Assembly: GCF_014648775.1 (NCBI RefSeq)
Contig: NZ_BMRT01000002.1
Span: forward strand, 558,001-622,000
Origin: Streptomyces abikoensis
GTDB taxonomy: Bacteria; Actinomycetota; Actinomycetes; Streptomycetales; Streptomycetaceae
Direction of reading: 5' to 3'
Length of the DNA stretch: 64,000 bases
The translations under genes and the position numbers were made by a program. Shown here piece after piece: positions 1 through 8,930 of the stretch; the stretch's first letter is position 1; each line of letters opens with the position of its first letter. Under the pieces are notes generated by a model that was given only the letters and a program-made list of their open reading frames with translations, was not told where the DNA came from and ran no database searches.

Positions 1-2
1 TC

Positions 3-791
3 CTGCCCGCCGTACGGGTCTCGCTGGGCGCGCCCGTGGCGGACTTCCCGTCGCTGGAGGGCCTCGCACGGCTCGCCCCGGACGATCCCCTGCTGGAGGA
101 GAAGGTGCGGCGCGCCGTCGTGGAGGCCGTACGGTCGCTCGACCCGACCCCGCTGCGCCTGCAGTCCTCGTCGGCCGGCGACCCCGTGGCGCGGCTGCGC
201 GAGGAGACGGCGCTGGTGGAGGCGGGCGCGTGCGCCTGGCCGGGGGCCGTCATGGCCGCGCTGGAGGCGGTCATCGAGCTGGGCGCCCGGCTGCCGGCCG
301 AGCGGCGGGCGGCGCTGCTGGAGCGTCATGGCCGGCTCATCGCCCGGTATGCCACGGCGATGACGGTCGTCAACGCGCGCCGGCTGCTGACGCACATCGA
401 CTCCGGCGCGCTGCGCCTGGCCGGCGGCTACCCGGACGCGGTGGCCTTCGAGGCGGGCGCCTGGCGGGTGGAGTGGCCCGGTGCGGGCGGGCCGGAGCGC
501 TTCGGCCACGTGGTGAACGCCACGGGCTTCGACCAGCCCCGGCTGTACTGGTCGGAGGACGGCGCCGCCCTCCACCCGGCGGAGCCGCCGCGCCACTCCG
601 GCACCGTGGACTTCCTGGCGGACGACCTGCGCGTGCGGCGGAGCCCCGGGGCCCGGCCCGAGCGGGTGTGGGTGGTGGGCGTCGGAACGCACGTACGGTT
701 TCCGTTCTCGAACCACCTGCGCCAGGTGGTCCGGCAGGCCCGCCGGGTCGCCGGGGAGGTGTCGGGGACGGCGGACGGCACCGCGGTGTGA
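3..791 (+). CDS. FAD/NAD(P)-binding protein, C-terminal part
   Basis: This is the 3' end of a gene that starts before the window; the open frame is uninterrupted from base 3 to the TGA at 789-791. The visible 262 residues hold a VVNATGF stretch, the ATG-type motif seen late in flavoprotein monooxygenases and FAD/NAD(P)-binding proteins. Near the C-terminus a segment around RVWVVGVGTHVRFPFSN looks like the last strand of a nucleotide-binding fold. The FAD-binding GxGxxG motif would lie upstream, outside the window. It is probably a soluble FAD/NAD(P)-dependent oxidoreductase of the COG4529/lysine-N-hydroxylase-like superfamily; the substrate is unknown. The next gene, an SDR, starts 94 bp downstream on the same strand. 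Confidence 0.6.
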   Translation: MPAVRVSLGAPVADFPSLEGLARLAPDDPLLEEKVRRAVVEAVRSLDPTPLRLQSSSAGDPVARLREETALVEAGACAWPGAVMAALEAVIELGARLPAERRAALLERHGRLIARYATAMTVVNARRLLTHIDSGALRLAGGYPDAVAFEAGAWRVEWPGAGGPERFGHVVNATGFDQPRLYWSEDGAALHPAEPPRHSGTVDFLADDLRVRRSPGARPERVWVVGVGTHVRFPFSNHLRQVVRQARRVAGEVSGTADGTAV

Positions 792-885
792 GGCGGGGCC
801 GCCGCCGGGCGCGCCTTCCCCTCGGGCGCCGGTCGGGCGGCGGACAATACGCTCGCCCGTCCGCGACCGGCCGCCGAGGAGTCGC

Positions 886-1830
886 ATGCGCCACAGCCCG
901 CCCCGCTGGACCACCGAGGACATGCCGAGCCTGGAGGGCCGGCTGGCCGTCGTGACCGGCGCCACCGGTGGCATCGGCTATGTCACCGCGCGCGAGCTGG
1001 CCCGTGCGGGCGCCGAGGTCGTGGTGACGGGGCGGGACGCGGGCCGGGCGCGGCGGGCGACGGAGGACATGGCGGGCGAGGTGCCGGGCGCGCGGGTGCG
1101 TCCGGACCTGCTGGACCTCGCCGACCTGGCCTCCGTCACGGGCTTCGCCCACCGGGTGGAGCACGGCGGTCGCCCGGTCGACCTGCTGGTCGACAACGCG
1201 GGGGTGATGGGCGTCCGGCACCGGGCCACCACCAAGGACGGTTTCGAGCTGACCGTCGGCACCAATCACCTGGGCCACTTCGCGCTCACCGGCCGGCTGC
1301 TGCCCCAGCTGCTGGCCGCGCCCGCGCCGCGCGTGGTGACGGTCAGCGCGGCGATCTCCCGCAGCGCGATCGCGGAACTCTCCGACCTGCAGAGCACCCG
1401 CAAGTACCGGCCCCTGAACGCCTACGCCAAGTCCAAGCTGGCCAACGTGCTGTTCGCCCTGGAGCTCCAGCGCCGGGCCGACGCGGCGGGCGTCGCGCTG
1501 ACGAGCGTGGCCGTCCACCCGGGCTTCAGCGCGACGGGCCTCCAGCGGCACGCCACCCGGCCCGTCCGCGCGCTGGCCCGGCTGCTGCCGGGGCACTTCG
1601 TGGGCCAGTCGGTGGAGTCGGCCGCGCTGCCGACGCTCTACGCGGCGACGGCGGCGGACGTCGCCCCCGCCGGCTTCTACGGCCCGACCGGCCGCTTCGA
1701 GACCCGTGGCGACCCCGGCCCGGTGGACCTCCCCGCCCCCGCCGCGAGCGCCGCGCTCGCCACCTGGTTGTGGGAGACGTCCGAGTCCCTCACCCACGTC
1801 CGCTACCGCTGGCCGGAGGGCGCTTCCTGA
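886..1830 (+). CDS. SDR-family oxidoreductase
   Basis: This is an NAD(P)-dependent short-chain dehydrogenase of 314 aa. The cofactor motif TGATGGIG lies near residues 24-31, an NAG motif (DNAGVMG) near 105, and the catalytic YAKSK (YxxxK) near 183, with an upstream Ser in VTVSAAIS. The C-terminal extension fits the WW-domain oxidoreductase/retinol-dehydrogenase-like subgroup. The start at 886 has GAGGA five bases upstream. An internal ATG at 922, also preceded by GAGGA, would shorten it by 12 residues and begin right before the Rossmann fold, so either start is possible. The substrate cannot be inferred. It ends 8 bp before the convergent metI stop. Confidence 0.85.
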   Translation: MRHSPPRWTTEDMPSLEGRLAVVTGATGGIGYVTARELARAGAEVVVTGRDAGRARRATEDMAGEVPGARVRPDLLDLADLASVTGFAHRVEHGGRPVDLLVDNAGVMGVRHRATTKDGFELTVGTNHLGHFALTGRLLPQLLAAPAPRVVTVSAAISRSAIAELSDLQSTRKYRPLNAYAKSKLANVLFALELQRRADAAGVALTSVAVHPGFSATGLQRHATRPVRALARLLPGHFVGQSVESAALPTLYAATAADVAPAGFYGPTGRFETRGDPGPVDLPAPAASAALATWLWETSESLTHVRYRWPEGAS

Positions 1831-1838
1831 CGGGCGTC

Positions 1839-2501
1839 TCACCGCCTGAGCACCTTGCGGGCCAGGAAGTTGCCCAGCAGCTGGGCGAGCTGCACGAGGA
1901 GCACGAGGACGGCCACGGTGACCACCATCACCGAGGTGTCGAAGCGCAGATAGCCGTACGTCATGGCCAGGTTGCCCACTCCCCCGCCGCCGACGGTCCC
2001 GGCCACGGCCGAGAAGTCGATGAGGGCGACGAGCATGAAGGTGAAGCCCAGCACCAGGGGTCCGAGGGCCTCGGGGACGAGGACGGTGAGCAGGACGCGC
2101 AGGGGCCCCGCGCCCATGGAGCGGGCGGCTTCGATCACCCCGGGCTCGACGGACAGCAGGTTGCTCTCGACGATCCGGGCGACGCCGAAGGTGGCCACGA
2201 CCGTCATGGGGAAGATGGCGGCCTCGGTTCCGATCATGGTGCCGACGACGCCGCGGGTCACCGGGGAGAGCGCCACGATGGCGATGATGAAGGGGACCGG
2301 GCGGATGACGTTGACGAGGGCGCTCAGGACGGCGAAGACCGCGCGGCTCCGGAGGAGGCCGCCCTTGCGGGTGGCGTAGAGGGCGAGGCCCACGGCCGTG
2401 CCGAGCACGGCGGACAGGGCCAGGGTGACGAGCACCATGTAGACCGTCTCGCCGGTGGCGTCGACGACCTTGACCCAGAAGGTGTTCCAGTCGGCCTTCA
2501 T
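1839..2501 (-). CDS. metI: Methionine ABC transporter permease MetI
   Basis: This 220-aa inner-membrane permease has about five to six hydrophobic segments and is of the size usual for MetI. The EAA-like loop (EAARSMGAGPLRVLLTVLVPEALG, quoted only as EAARSMGAGP) near residues 124-133 docks to the ATPase. It forms the channel for methionine (and probably D-methionine) import with MetN and MetQ. Its ATG overlaps the metN stop by four bases (ATGA, 2498-2501), so translation is coupled. The gene order metQ-metN-metI on the minus strand is the usual actinobacterial one. A convergent SDR gene ends 8 bp away. Confidence 0.93.
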   Translation of the reverse strand: MKADWNTFWVKVVDATGETVYMVLVTLALSAVLGTAVGLALYATRKGGLLRSRAVFAVLSALVNVIRPVPFIIAIVALSPVTRGVVGTMIGTEAAIFPMTVVATFGVARIVESNLLSVEPGVIEAARSMGAGPLRVLLTVLVPEALGPLVLGFTFMLVALIDFSAVAGTVGGGGVGNLAMTYGYLRFDTSVMVVTVAVLVLLVQLAQLLGNFLARKVLRR

Positions 2502-3508
2502 CGGGCCACCACCTCTTCCCCGGCGGTCAGGCGGGCCAGGACGGCGGCCACGTCCCGTTCGGCGCCGCGCAGTGCGAAGGTGACGCCGCCCAGCGTCCGG
2601 TCCTGGACCTCGGTGACGCCGGCGTGGGCGATCGTGAAGTCGACGTCGTGTTCGCGGAAGAGCCGCGAGAGGTCCTCGCCGCCGCCCACCGGGACGGTCA
2701 CCAGCCGTCCCGGGTGGCGGGCGCGGAGCCGGTCCAGGGTGGCGGCGTCGGGTACGTCGTGGAGCGCGGAGCGGACGAACGTCTCGGTGACGGGGTGCGC
2801 GGGGCGGGAGAAGACGTCGTGGACGCCCCCGCTCTCCACGACCTTGCCGGCGGCCATCACGGCCACGTGGTCGCAGAGCGAGCGGACCACCTCCATCTCA
2901 TGGGTGATCAGCACGATCGTCACGCCCAGTTCGCCGTGGACGCGCCGGAGGAGGTCCAGGACCTCGCCCGTGGTCCGCGGGTCGAGGGCGGAGGTCGCCT
3001 CGTCGCACAGCAGCACGCCCGGCTCGGTGGCCAGGGCGCGGGCGATGCCGACGCGCTGGCGCTGGCCGCCCGAGAGCTGTTCGGGGTAGCGGCGGGCGTG
3101 AGCGTCCAGGCCGACGAAGCGCAGGGCCTCCCCGGCCCGTTCGCGGGCCTCGGCGCGGCCGAGGCCGGAGAGCCGGAGCGGGTAGGCGACATTGCCGAGG
3201 ACGGTGCGCGAGCGGAACAGGTTGAACTGCTGGAAGACCATCCCGATGGAGCGCCGGACCTCGCGCCGCCGCCGTTCGCCCAGGGCGCCGAGGTCCTGGC
3301 CGTCGACGAGCACGGTGCCGGAGGTGGGGGTCTCCAGGTAGTTGACGAGGCGCAGCAGGGTGCTCTTGCCGGCGCCGCTGTGGCCGACGACGCCGAAGAC
3401 GCTGCCGCGCTCGACGGTCAGGGAGACGCCGTCGACGGCGGGCGCCGCGGCGCCGGAGCCCTTCTTGGCGGCCGGGAACACCTTGGTGACGTCACGGAGT
3501 TCGATCAC
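2498..3508 (-). CDS. metN: Methionine ABC transporter ATP-binding protein MetN
   Basis: This is the ATPase of the methionine importer, 336 aa. Walker A is GHSGAGKST at residues 42-50, the signature is LSGGQRQRVGIARAL, and Walker B is the LLCDEATSALDP stretch. About 80 residues follow the ATPase core and match the C-terminal NIL/ACT-like domain through which MetN binds methionine and is inhibited by it (known for the E. coli MetNI family). The stop overlaps the metI start. The metQ stop lies 3 bp upstream of its start codon region, so the three genes form one transcription unit. Confidence 0.95.
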   Translation of the reverse strand: MIELRDVTKVFPAAKKGSGAAAPAVDGVSLTVERGSVFGVVGHSGAGKSTLLRLVNYLETPTSGTVLVDGQDLGALGERRRREVRRSIGMVFQQFNLFRSRTVLGNVAYPLRLSGLGRAEARERAGEALRFVGLDAHARRYPEQLSGGQRQRVGIARALATEPGVLLCDEATSALDPRTTGEVLDLLRRVHGELGVTIVLITHEMEVVRSLCDHVAVMAAGKVVESGGVHDVFSRPAHPVTETFVRSALHDVPDAATLDRLRARHPGRLVTVPVGGGEDLSRLFREHDVDFTIAHAGVTEVQDRTLGGVTFALRGAERDVAAVLARLTAGEEVVAR

Positions 3509-3511
3509 GGT

Positions 3512-4390
3512 TCAGCCCCGGTCCTGGCGCGTGAGGCGGTCGAGCTCGTGGCGGAGCTCGCCCTGGGGGATGTCGAGGACGTACCGGGCGCCGTGGGCCG
3601 ACTTCCTGACGGCCTCCTGCACCGTGCGCGAGCGGTAGAGCTCGACGATCTTCCGGATGTTCTTGTTGTCCTTGTCCTTCGCGCGGGCGGCGATGACGTT
3701 GACGTAGGGGCGGGCGACGGCGCTCTCGGGGTCGTCGTGGAAGACGGCCTGCTCGATCCGGTAGCCGGCCAGTTCGGCGACTCCGGCGTTGATGACGGAC
3801 GCGGCGGTGTCCTTCAGGGCGCGCGGGGTCTGCTGGGCGTCGACCGGTGTGATCTTCAGGTGTTTGGGGTTGTCGGTGATGTCATCGGGCGTGCCGTGGA
3901 TGCCGGCCTTGTCCTTGAGGCCGATGAGCTTGGCCTGGCGGAGGACGAGCAGGGCGCGGCCCTGGTTGGAGGGGTCGTTGGGGATCGCGACGCGCGCCCC
4001 GTCGGGGATGTCCTCCACCTTCTTGTGCCGGAGCGAGTACAGGCCCATGGGTGCCACGGAGGTGGAGGTGACGGGCACGATGTCGGAGCCGTTCCGCCTG
4101 TTGAACTCGGAGAGGAACGCCAGGTGCTGGAAGGCGTTCAGTTCGATGTCGCCGTCGGCCAGGGCCCTGTTGGGCAGCTGGTAGTCGTCGAAGTTGACGA
4201 TCTTGACGTCGATGCCCTCCTTCTTGGCCTCCTCGGCGAGGACGTCCCACTCCGGGTCGGCGCCGTTGACCCCGATGCGCACCCGGTCGCCGCCGGCCGC
4301 GTCCGACATGCCGCAGGCCGACAGCAGGAGCGCGAGGGCGGCGGCGACGGAGGCCGCGGTGGCGCGGCGGCGGGAGAGGGAGATTCTCAT
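3512..4390 (-). CDS. metQ: Methionine-binding lipoprotein MetQ (NlpA family)
   Basis: This 292-aa NlpA/MetQ-type substrate-binding lipoprotein delivers methionine to MetNI at the outer face of the membrane. The N-terminus is a type II signal peptide with three arginines and lipobox LLSAC (lipidated Cys26). The body has the family features: a VRIGVNGADPEWDVL first strand, a DGDIELNAFQHLAFL segment and an AIPNDPSNQGRAL hinge region. It is first in the operon, with metN starting 3 bp after its stop. The 193-bp region upstream is shared with a divergent oxygenase gene. I looked there for a SAM-I or SAM-IV core and did not find one. Confidence 0.93.
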   Translation of the reverse strand: MRISLSRRRATAASVAAALALLLSACGMSDAAGGDRVRIGVNGADPEWDVLAEEAKKEGIDVKIVNFDDYQLPNRALADGDIELNAFQHLAFLSEFNRRNGSDIVPVTSTSVAPMGLYSLRHKKVEDIPDGARVAIPNDPSNQGRALLVLRQAKLIGLKDKAGIHGTPDDITDNPKHLKITPVDAQQTPRALKDTAASVINAGVAELAGYRIEQAVFHDDPESAVARPYVNVIAARAKDKDNKNIRKIVELYRSRTVQEAVRKSAHGARYVLDIPQGELRHELDRLTRQDRG

Positions 4391-4444
4391 CGGAGCTCAT
4401 TCCACGAAAGAACGTACGGGGCTTGCTGTGCCGATGATCGTAGG

Positions 4445-4463
4445 GGCGAAATCCCGCTTCGCC
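4445..4463 (-). promoter_or_regulatory. Inverted repeat in the metQ leader
   Basis: GGCGAA/TTCGCC, a perfect 6-bp inverted repeat with a 7-nt loop, sits about 55 bp upstream of the metQ start. It could be an operator or a leader hairpin for the methionine importer. It is short, so a chance match is possible. Confidence 0.3.
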
Positions 4464-4583
4464 TGGAAATGAAAGGAGGCATTCATGTTTTCGCAATAGA
4501 AGCAAGGAAGGCCCGGTCGCGGCGGGAGCTGTGGCGGGAACACCTCCCTTGCCGGGGGCGGCACGCGGCGCTGCAATCGGCTC

Positions 4584-5537
4584 ATGGTGACGACCCGACA
4601 CAGTCCCCGCCCTCTCAACCACCCGAAGATGGCCACCGGGTTCGACCAGGTCCTTCACGCCCTGCGCGGCCGGAAGCCGCGGCGCGCCGCCGGGCTGCCG
4701 GGCGAGCCCCGCTGGCGCGCCGAGTTCGTGGCGAAGGACGCCGAGGGGCCGCGCCTGGGGCTCCAGGACTTCGGCTACGCCTCCCACGAGCTCAGCCGCG
4801 GCTACGGCGCGGTGGACGACACGGCGCTCGTCGGGCCGGTGCGCCTCCTCACGCCGGACGGCCTGGCCTGTCTGACCGAGGTGTGCGACCGGCTGGAGAG
4901 CTCGGCCGGCACCGCCCGCTTCATCACCACCCGCCGGGTGCGCAACGCCGATCTGATGTCGGCGTTCATCAACAACATGATCCGGGACAAGGGCTTCCTG
5001 CTGGCCTGCTCCCGCCTCGCGGGGGTGCCCCTGATCCCGCATCCGCTGCGGATCCCCACCGTGCAGATCAACTACTTCGAGGCCGACGGCCGCGCCGACA
5101 TCGTCAAATGGCACCACGACGGCATGGACCACGTCCTCACCCTCCAGCTCAACGGCTACGAGGACTACGACGGCGGGCGCTTCCACTACTTCCTGGGCCG
5201 CGTGGACGAGTTCACCGGCGCCCGGCAGGGCGATCCCCGGATCCGGGAGGCGCCCTGCGGGGAGCCCGGGGCGGCGCTGTTCCTGCACGGCAGCCGGATC
5301 TACCACGCCGTCACCCCGGTGACGCGGGGCCGCCGGGTGACGGTCGTCGTCTCCTTCCTCTGCCCGTACTTCGCCCGCCGGGACTCCAACACCTTCTGGC
5401 ACCTGGCGGCCGACGACGGCATCCCGGCGACGATCCCGGGCTGGCTCCGGCTGAAGTGGCCGGTGCGGGACCCCGCGATGGACTACAGCCTGCGCGCGGG
5501 GAGCCCGGTCGTCACCTGGGAGGACCTGCGGGGGTAG
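4584..5537 (+). CDS. 2-oxoglutarate/Fe(II)-dependent oxygenase-like protein
   Basis: This 317-aa protein has a plausible 2OG-Fe(II) dioxygenase triad: H177-x-D179 in WHHDGMDH and a distal His241 in YHAVTPV, followed by Arg residues (TRGRR) that would bind 2-oxoglutarate. The spacing of about 62 residues between HxD and the distal His is normal for prolyl-4-hydroxylase-like double-stranded beta-helix enzymes. It would hydroxylate or oxidise an unknown substrate in the cytosol. No strong ribosome site precedes 4584; an ATG at 4629 is an alternative start. Its 3' end overlaps the convergent DUF6624-type gene by 26 bp. It is divergent from the methionine importer, but I see no functional link. 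Confidence 0.75.
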   Translation: MVTTRHSPRPLNHPKMATGFDQVLHALRGRKPRRAAGLPGEPRWRAEFVAKDAEGPRLGLQDFGYASHELSRGYGAVDDTALVGPVRLLTPDGLACLTEVCDRLESSAGTARFITTRRVRNADLMSAFINNMIRDKGFLLACSRLAGVPLIPHPLRIPTVQINYFEADGRADIVKWHHDGMDHVLTLQLNGYEDYDGGRFHYFLGRVDEFTGARQGDPRIREAPCGEPGAALFLHGSRIYHAVTPVTRGRRVTVVVSFLCPYFARRDSNTFWHLAADDGIPATIPGWLRLKWPVRDPAMDYSLRAGSPVVTWEDLRG

Positions 5538-6039
5538 GCGCGTGCCGGGCGACGTACGCGGCGAACGGCTCGATGCCCACCGCCGCGCGCAGCTCGTCCA
5601 CGCGCTCGGGCTCCTCGCAGGGCCAGGGGACGGGCGAGCCGTTCTCGACCCCGGCGATCTGGGTCCCGTAGATCTGCTTCCGGCCGTCGTTGACCAGCAC
5701 CCGGTCGCGGAGGAAGGCCAGTTCGCGGGGGCCGGCCGCGCCGGCCGCGACGGCCTCCTCCAGCAGCCGCAGCGCCCTGCGCTGGACGCCGAGCTGCCGG
5801 TCGGCGTGCTGGGCGATCAGCCAGGCGGCGCGGGCGGCGTCCGCGCCGACCAGGCCGGCGGTCGGCCAGCCGAGCTCGTCCATGATCTCGGCGAGCCGGT
5901 CGCCGTGGCGGGCCGTCAGGCGCCGCCAGGCGAGCTGGTCGGCCGGATCGGCGCTGTTCGCGCGGGGTGCGGTGCGGTGGTCCTCCTCGGCCATCCGTAT
6001 GAGCTCGGCCGCCAGGGCGGTCGTATCGGGTCGCGTCAC
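5512..6039 (-). CDS. DUF6624-type hypothetical protein
   Basis: This 175-aa cytosolic protein resembles the actinobacterial DUF6624 family. The recognisable stretches are GWPTAGLVGADAARAAWLIAQHAD (quoted as far as AWLIAQHAD), FLRDRVLVNDGRKQIYGTQ and a C-terminal region rich in Glu and Arg ending ...YVARHAPTP. Function is unknown. I chose the GTG at 6039 because GGGAGA lies just upstream and family members begin close to this point; a frame open to 6090 adds 17 residues without a good ribosome site. The 3' end overlaps the convergent oxygenase gene by 26 bp. Confidence 0.7.
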   Translation of the reverse strand: MTRPDTTALAAELIRMAEEDHRTAPRANSADPADQLAWRRLTARHGDRLAEIMDELGWPTAGLVGADAARAAWLIAQHADRQLGVQRRALRLLEEAVAAGAAGPRELAFLRDRVLVNDGRKQIYGTQIAGVENGSPVPWPCEEPERVDELRAAVGIEPFAAYVARHAPTPAGPPR

Positions 6040-6169
6040 GTTCTCTCCCGGGAATCGGGTCGGGGTCGGTCCCCGTAACGCTAGGGGCACGCGCGAGCGT
6101 CAAGATCGTTCCGAGGGATGGTGACAGGACCCGCCGTTCGCGACGATAATGGATGTACTCCCCCGGGCC

Positions 6170-6844
6170 TCATGCCTCCTTTTCCCGCGGCGCGTGCCGC
6201 AGATACGCGAGGACGGCGCTGACACGCCGGTGCAGCTGGGGCTCCTCCGCGAGGCCGAGTTTGGCGAACGTGGAGTTGACGTGCTTCTCGATGGTCGATT
6301 CCGACAGGACGAGCTCCGCGGCGATGCCGCGGTTGGTCTTGCCCTCGGCCATGTGCCGCAGGACGTCCAGCTCGCGGCGGGTCAGGCAGGCCAGCGGGGC
6401 GTCGGCCGCGCGGGTGTGGCTGCCCATCAGGACCTCGACGATGCGGGGGTCGACGACGGAGCGGCCCGCCGCCACCTCGCGCAGGGCGCGCAGGAGTTCG
6501 TCGAGCTCGCCGATGCGTTCCTTGAGGAGGTAGGCGAGGCCGTCGGTGCCGCGCCGGAACAGGTCGAAGGCGTAGTTCTCGTCGGCGTGCTGGGAGAGCA
6601 TGACGACGCCGATGCCGGGGTGGCCGGCGCGGATGGCGTGGGCGGCGGTGATGCCCTCGGTGTGGTGGCCGGGCGGCATGCGGATGTCGGCGATGACCGC
6701 CTCGGGGCGGAGCGCCTCGACGGCGTCGAGGAGCTCCGCCGCGTCGCCGACCGCCGAGACGACGGAGACGTCGCCGGTGTCCTCCAGCAGCCGGCGGGTG
6801 CCCTCGCGCACCAGGTAGTGGTCCTCGGCGATGACGACGCGCAT
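6170..6844 (-). CDS. NarL/FixJ-family response regulator
   Basis: This 224-aa regulator has an N-terminal receiver domain with the acidic pair E7/D8 and phospho-acceptor Asp53 (IADIRMPP). It has a C-terminal LuxR-type helix-turn-helix beginning LTRRELDVLRHMAEGKTNRGI. The ATG at 6844 has GGAGGGACCG upstream. It follows the sensor kinase gene by 16 bp and is surely its partner. NarL-type regulators such as RamR control class III lanthipeptide operons in Streptomyces. This pair is divergent from one, so control of the 9.1-15.5 kb operon is a reasonable inference but is not shown. Confidence 0.92.
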   Translation of the reverse strand: MRVVIAEDHYLVREGTRRLLEDTGDVSVVSAVGDAAELLDAVEALRPEAVIADIRMPPGHHTEGITAAHAIRAGHPGIGVVMLSQHADENYAFDLFRRGTDGLAYLLKERIGELDELLRALREVAAGRSVVDPRIVEVLMGSHTRAADAPLACLTRRELDVLRHMAEGKTNRGIAAELVLSESTIEKHVNSTFAKLGLAEEPQLHRRVSAVLAYLRHAPREKEA

Positions 6845-6860
6845 CGGTCCCTCCGTCACC

Positions 6861-8930
6861 TCAGTCAACGGTCTCCTCTTCTCTGAGCCTCTCGGCCAGC
6901 CGGGAGCGGATCGTGGTGCCGCCACCGGCACGGCTGGTGATCCGCAGGTCCCCGCCGACCGCCTCGATGCGGTCCCGCATGCCCGTCAGCCCCGAGCCCC
7001 CGGTGGTGTCGCAGGGGAAGCCCACGCCGTCGTCGACGACCTCCACCACCAGCCAGCCGTCCGCGCGCGATATGCCGATCGTCACCCGGCCGGCCCGGGC
7101 GTGCTTGAGGACGTTCGTCAGCGCCTCCGAGACCAGGTAGAACGCCGACTCCTCGATGTCCAGGGCGAAGCGCACCCGGTCCAGGGACTCGTCGACGCGC
7201 ACGGTGACGGGGATCGGCATCCGCCGGGCCCGGGAGGTGACGGCCGCGACCAGGCCCTGGTCGGTGAGGACGGGCGGGTGGATGCCGTGGGCGACCTCGC
7301 GGAGCTCGTCGATGACGCGGTAGGCGTCGTCCTGCACCTCGGTGAGCACGGCGTCGACGTCGCCCCCGCGGCCCAGCCGGTTGCGGGCCAGGCGCAGTTT
7401 GGCGACGAGGGCCACGAGGTCCTGCTGGATGCCGTCGTGCAGCCGCCGTTCGATGCGGCGGCGTTCGCTGTCCTGGGCGTGGACGATCCGGGCGCGGGAG
7501 GCGTCCAGCTCGCCCGCCTGGCGCTGCACCTCCCGGACGCGGGTGGAGAGTTCGGCGGCCAGGCGCGCGTTGTGGACGGCGAGGGCGGCCTGCCGGGCCA
7601 GGGTCTCCACCAGGTCGTGGTCCTCGGGGGTGAAGCGGCCCTCGGCCTTGGGCCCGTACTCGATCAGGCCGAGGACGTCGTTGCCGTAGCGCAGCGGGAA
7701 GCCGCCCCCGGGGCCGGCCGGGCGGCCCCGGCCGGGGGGTTCGCCGGCCGTGCCCAGGTGGACGGGCAGGTCCCCGCCGCCGAGCCGGACGCGGGTCCAG
7801 CTCAGGGCGAGCCCCTGCTGGAGGCCGGCCGCGAGCTGGGGCGCCAACCGGCTGAGGTCGTAGGCGTGTTCGAGGGCGCTGCCGAACTGGACGAGCAGTT
7901 CGAAGCCGCTCAGCCGCTCGCCGAAGACCCGCCGCTGGGCGAGCCGGTTCAGCCGCTCCCGCACGGGCTGGAACAGGGCGGTCGCGGTGACCGCGACCAG
8001 CACGGACAGCCCGATGGGGAAGTACTGCCCGGCCGTCAGCCCGAGCGTCATCGCCATGCCCAGGTACCAGCCGCTGATGATCAGCCACAGGGTGCCGTAG
8101 ACGACCGAGCGCCGGATGACGATGTCGACGCCCAGCAGACGGTAGCGGAAGGCGGCGTAGACGACGGACAGGGAGATCAGCACATAGGGCAGGGCCCCGA
8201 GCGCCGAACCGACGAGGTAGAGGACGCCCGTCTCGCCGTGCCAGGGCCGGAACAGCCGCGAGGCGCCCCGGCCGAGGAAGAGGACGGCGGCCACGGCGGC
8301 GACGGGCAGCACCCCGGCGAGGTCCCGGTCCCCTGCGGCCCGCCCGCGCAGGGCGCGCAGCACCAGCAGCGCGGCGCCCACGCCGGGCAGCCAGGCCTCG
8401 GGGTAGTAGAAGACCACGTACTCCACGACCCGCGTGGGCACGCCCGCCAGCGGCAGGAGGAACGGCAGGGCCAGCAGCGCCCACAGCGAGCGGAGCACGG
8501 GGCGTTCGTAGCGGAACCGGGGGCGGCCGTCGGGCAGCAGGGCGAGCAGGTGGACGACGAGGATGCTGACGGCGAGGTTGTCCCACTCGGTGGGCAGGAC
8601 GAGGCAGGACGCCGTCAGGGACGGCAGGCCGTTCTCGGGCGCGGTGAGGTCCCAGCCGAACGAGGTCGTCAGCAGCGCCGACGTACAGCGGATGCCGATG
8701 CTCACCGCCAGCGCCGCGCCGATCAGCAGCAGCCGGCGGGCGACCGGGCTCGCGGGGGCGTGCCACCACGCGAACAGCCCGGCGCAGTAGCACGGGAGGA
8801 CGGAACCGAGGATCCACGGCAGGGTGACGGTGTTGTTCCGCAGCAGAAACGCTCCGGTGGTCACCGCCCACAGCAGGCACAGCCCGCCGGAGAACGCGGC
8901 GATCTGTATCGCACGGCCGTTACCCCTCAC
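6861..8930 (-). CDS. Membrane sensor histidine kinase (HisKA_3 type) with GAF-like region
   Basis: This protein of about 689 aa has a long N-terminal half with roughly eight to ten hydrophobic helices and a soluble GAF-like segment. A HisKA_3 dimerisation helix follows, with the phospho-acceptor His in ERRLHDGIQQDL near residue 490, and then an HATPase_c domain (SEALTNVLKHA N-box, DDGVGF and GSGLTGMRDRI G-boxes). It phosphorylates the NarL regulator encoded 16 bp downstream. Start choice: GTG at 8930 has GAGGGG five bases upstream, whereas the GTG at 8936 abuts that site. The many-helix sensor resembles kinases proposed to sense membrane or lipid signals; the ligand is unknown. Confidence 0.88.
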   Translation of the reverse strand: MRGNGRAIQIAAFSGGLCLLWAVTTGAFLLRNNTVTLPWILGSVLPCYCAGLFAWWHAPASPVARRLLLIGAALAVSIGIRCTSALLTTSFGWDLTAPENGLPSLTASCLVLPTEWDNLAVSILVVHLLALLPDGRPRFRYERPVLRSLWALLALPFLLPLAGVPTRVVEYVVFYYPEAWLPGVGAALLVLRALRGRAAGDRDLAGVLPVAAVAAVLFLGRGASRLFRPWHGETGVLYLVGSALGALPYVLISLSVVYAAFRYRLLGVDIVIRRSVVYGTLWLIISGWYLGMAMTLGLTAGQYFPIGLSVLVAVTATALFQPVRERLNRLAQRRVFGERLSGFELLVQFGSALEHAYDLSRLAPQLAAGLQQGLALSWTRVRLGGGDLPVHLGTAGEPPGRGRPAGPGGGFPLRYGNDVLGLIEYGPKAEGRFTPEDHDLVETLARQAALAVHNARLAAELSTRVREVQRQAGELDASRARIVHAQDSERRRIERRLHDGIQQDLVALVAKLRLARNRLGRGGDVDAVLTEVQDDAYRVIDELREVAHGIHPPVLTDQGLVAAVTSRARRMPIPVTVRVDESLDRVRFALDIEESAFYLVSEALTNVLKHARAGRVTIGISRADGWLVVEVVDDGVGFPCDTTGGSGLTGMRDRIEAVGGDLRITSRAGGGTTIRSRLAERLREEETVD

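Noticed and set aside
4391..4583. SAM riboswitch in front of the methionine importer
   Set aside because: I looked for SAM-I and SAM-IV cores on the minus strand (AGGGGCAACCC-like and GGCCGGCAACCCUCC-like blocks) and did not find them; only a short 6-bp hairpin is present.
2624..5671. A very long open frame (over 1,000 codons) on the plus strand across the metNIQ region
   Set aside because: It runs antisense to three well-supported met genes and then out of frame through the oxygenase gene. The product is low-complexity Gly/Ala/Val/Asp-rich and arises from GC-rich codon bias.
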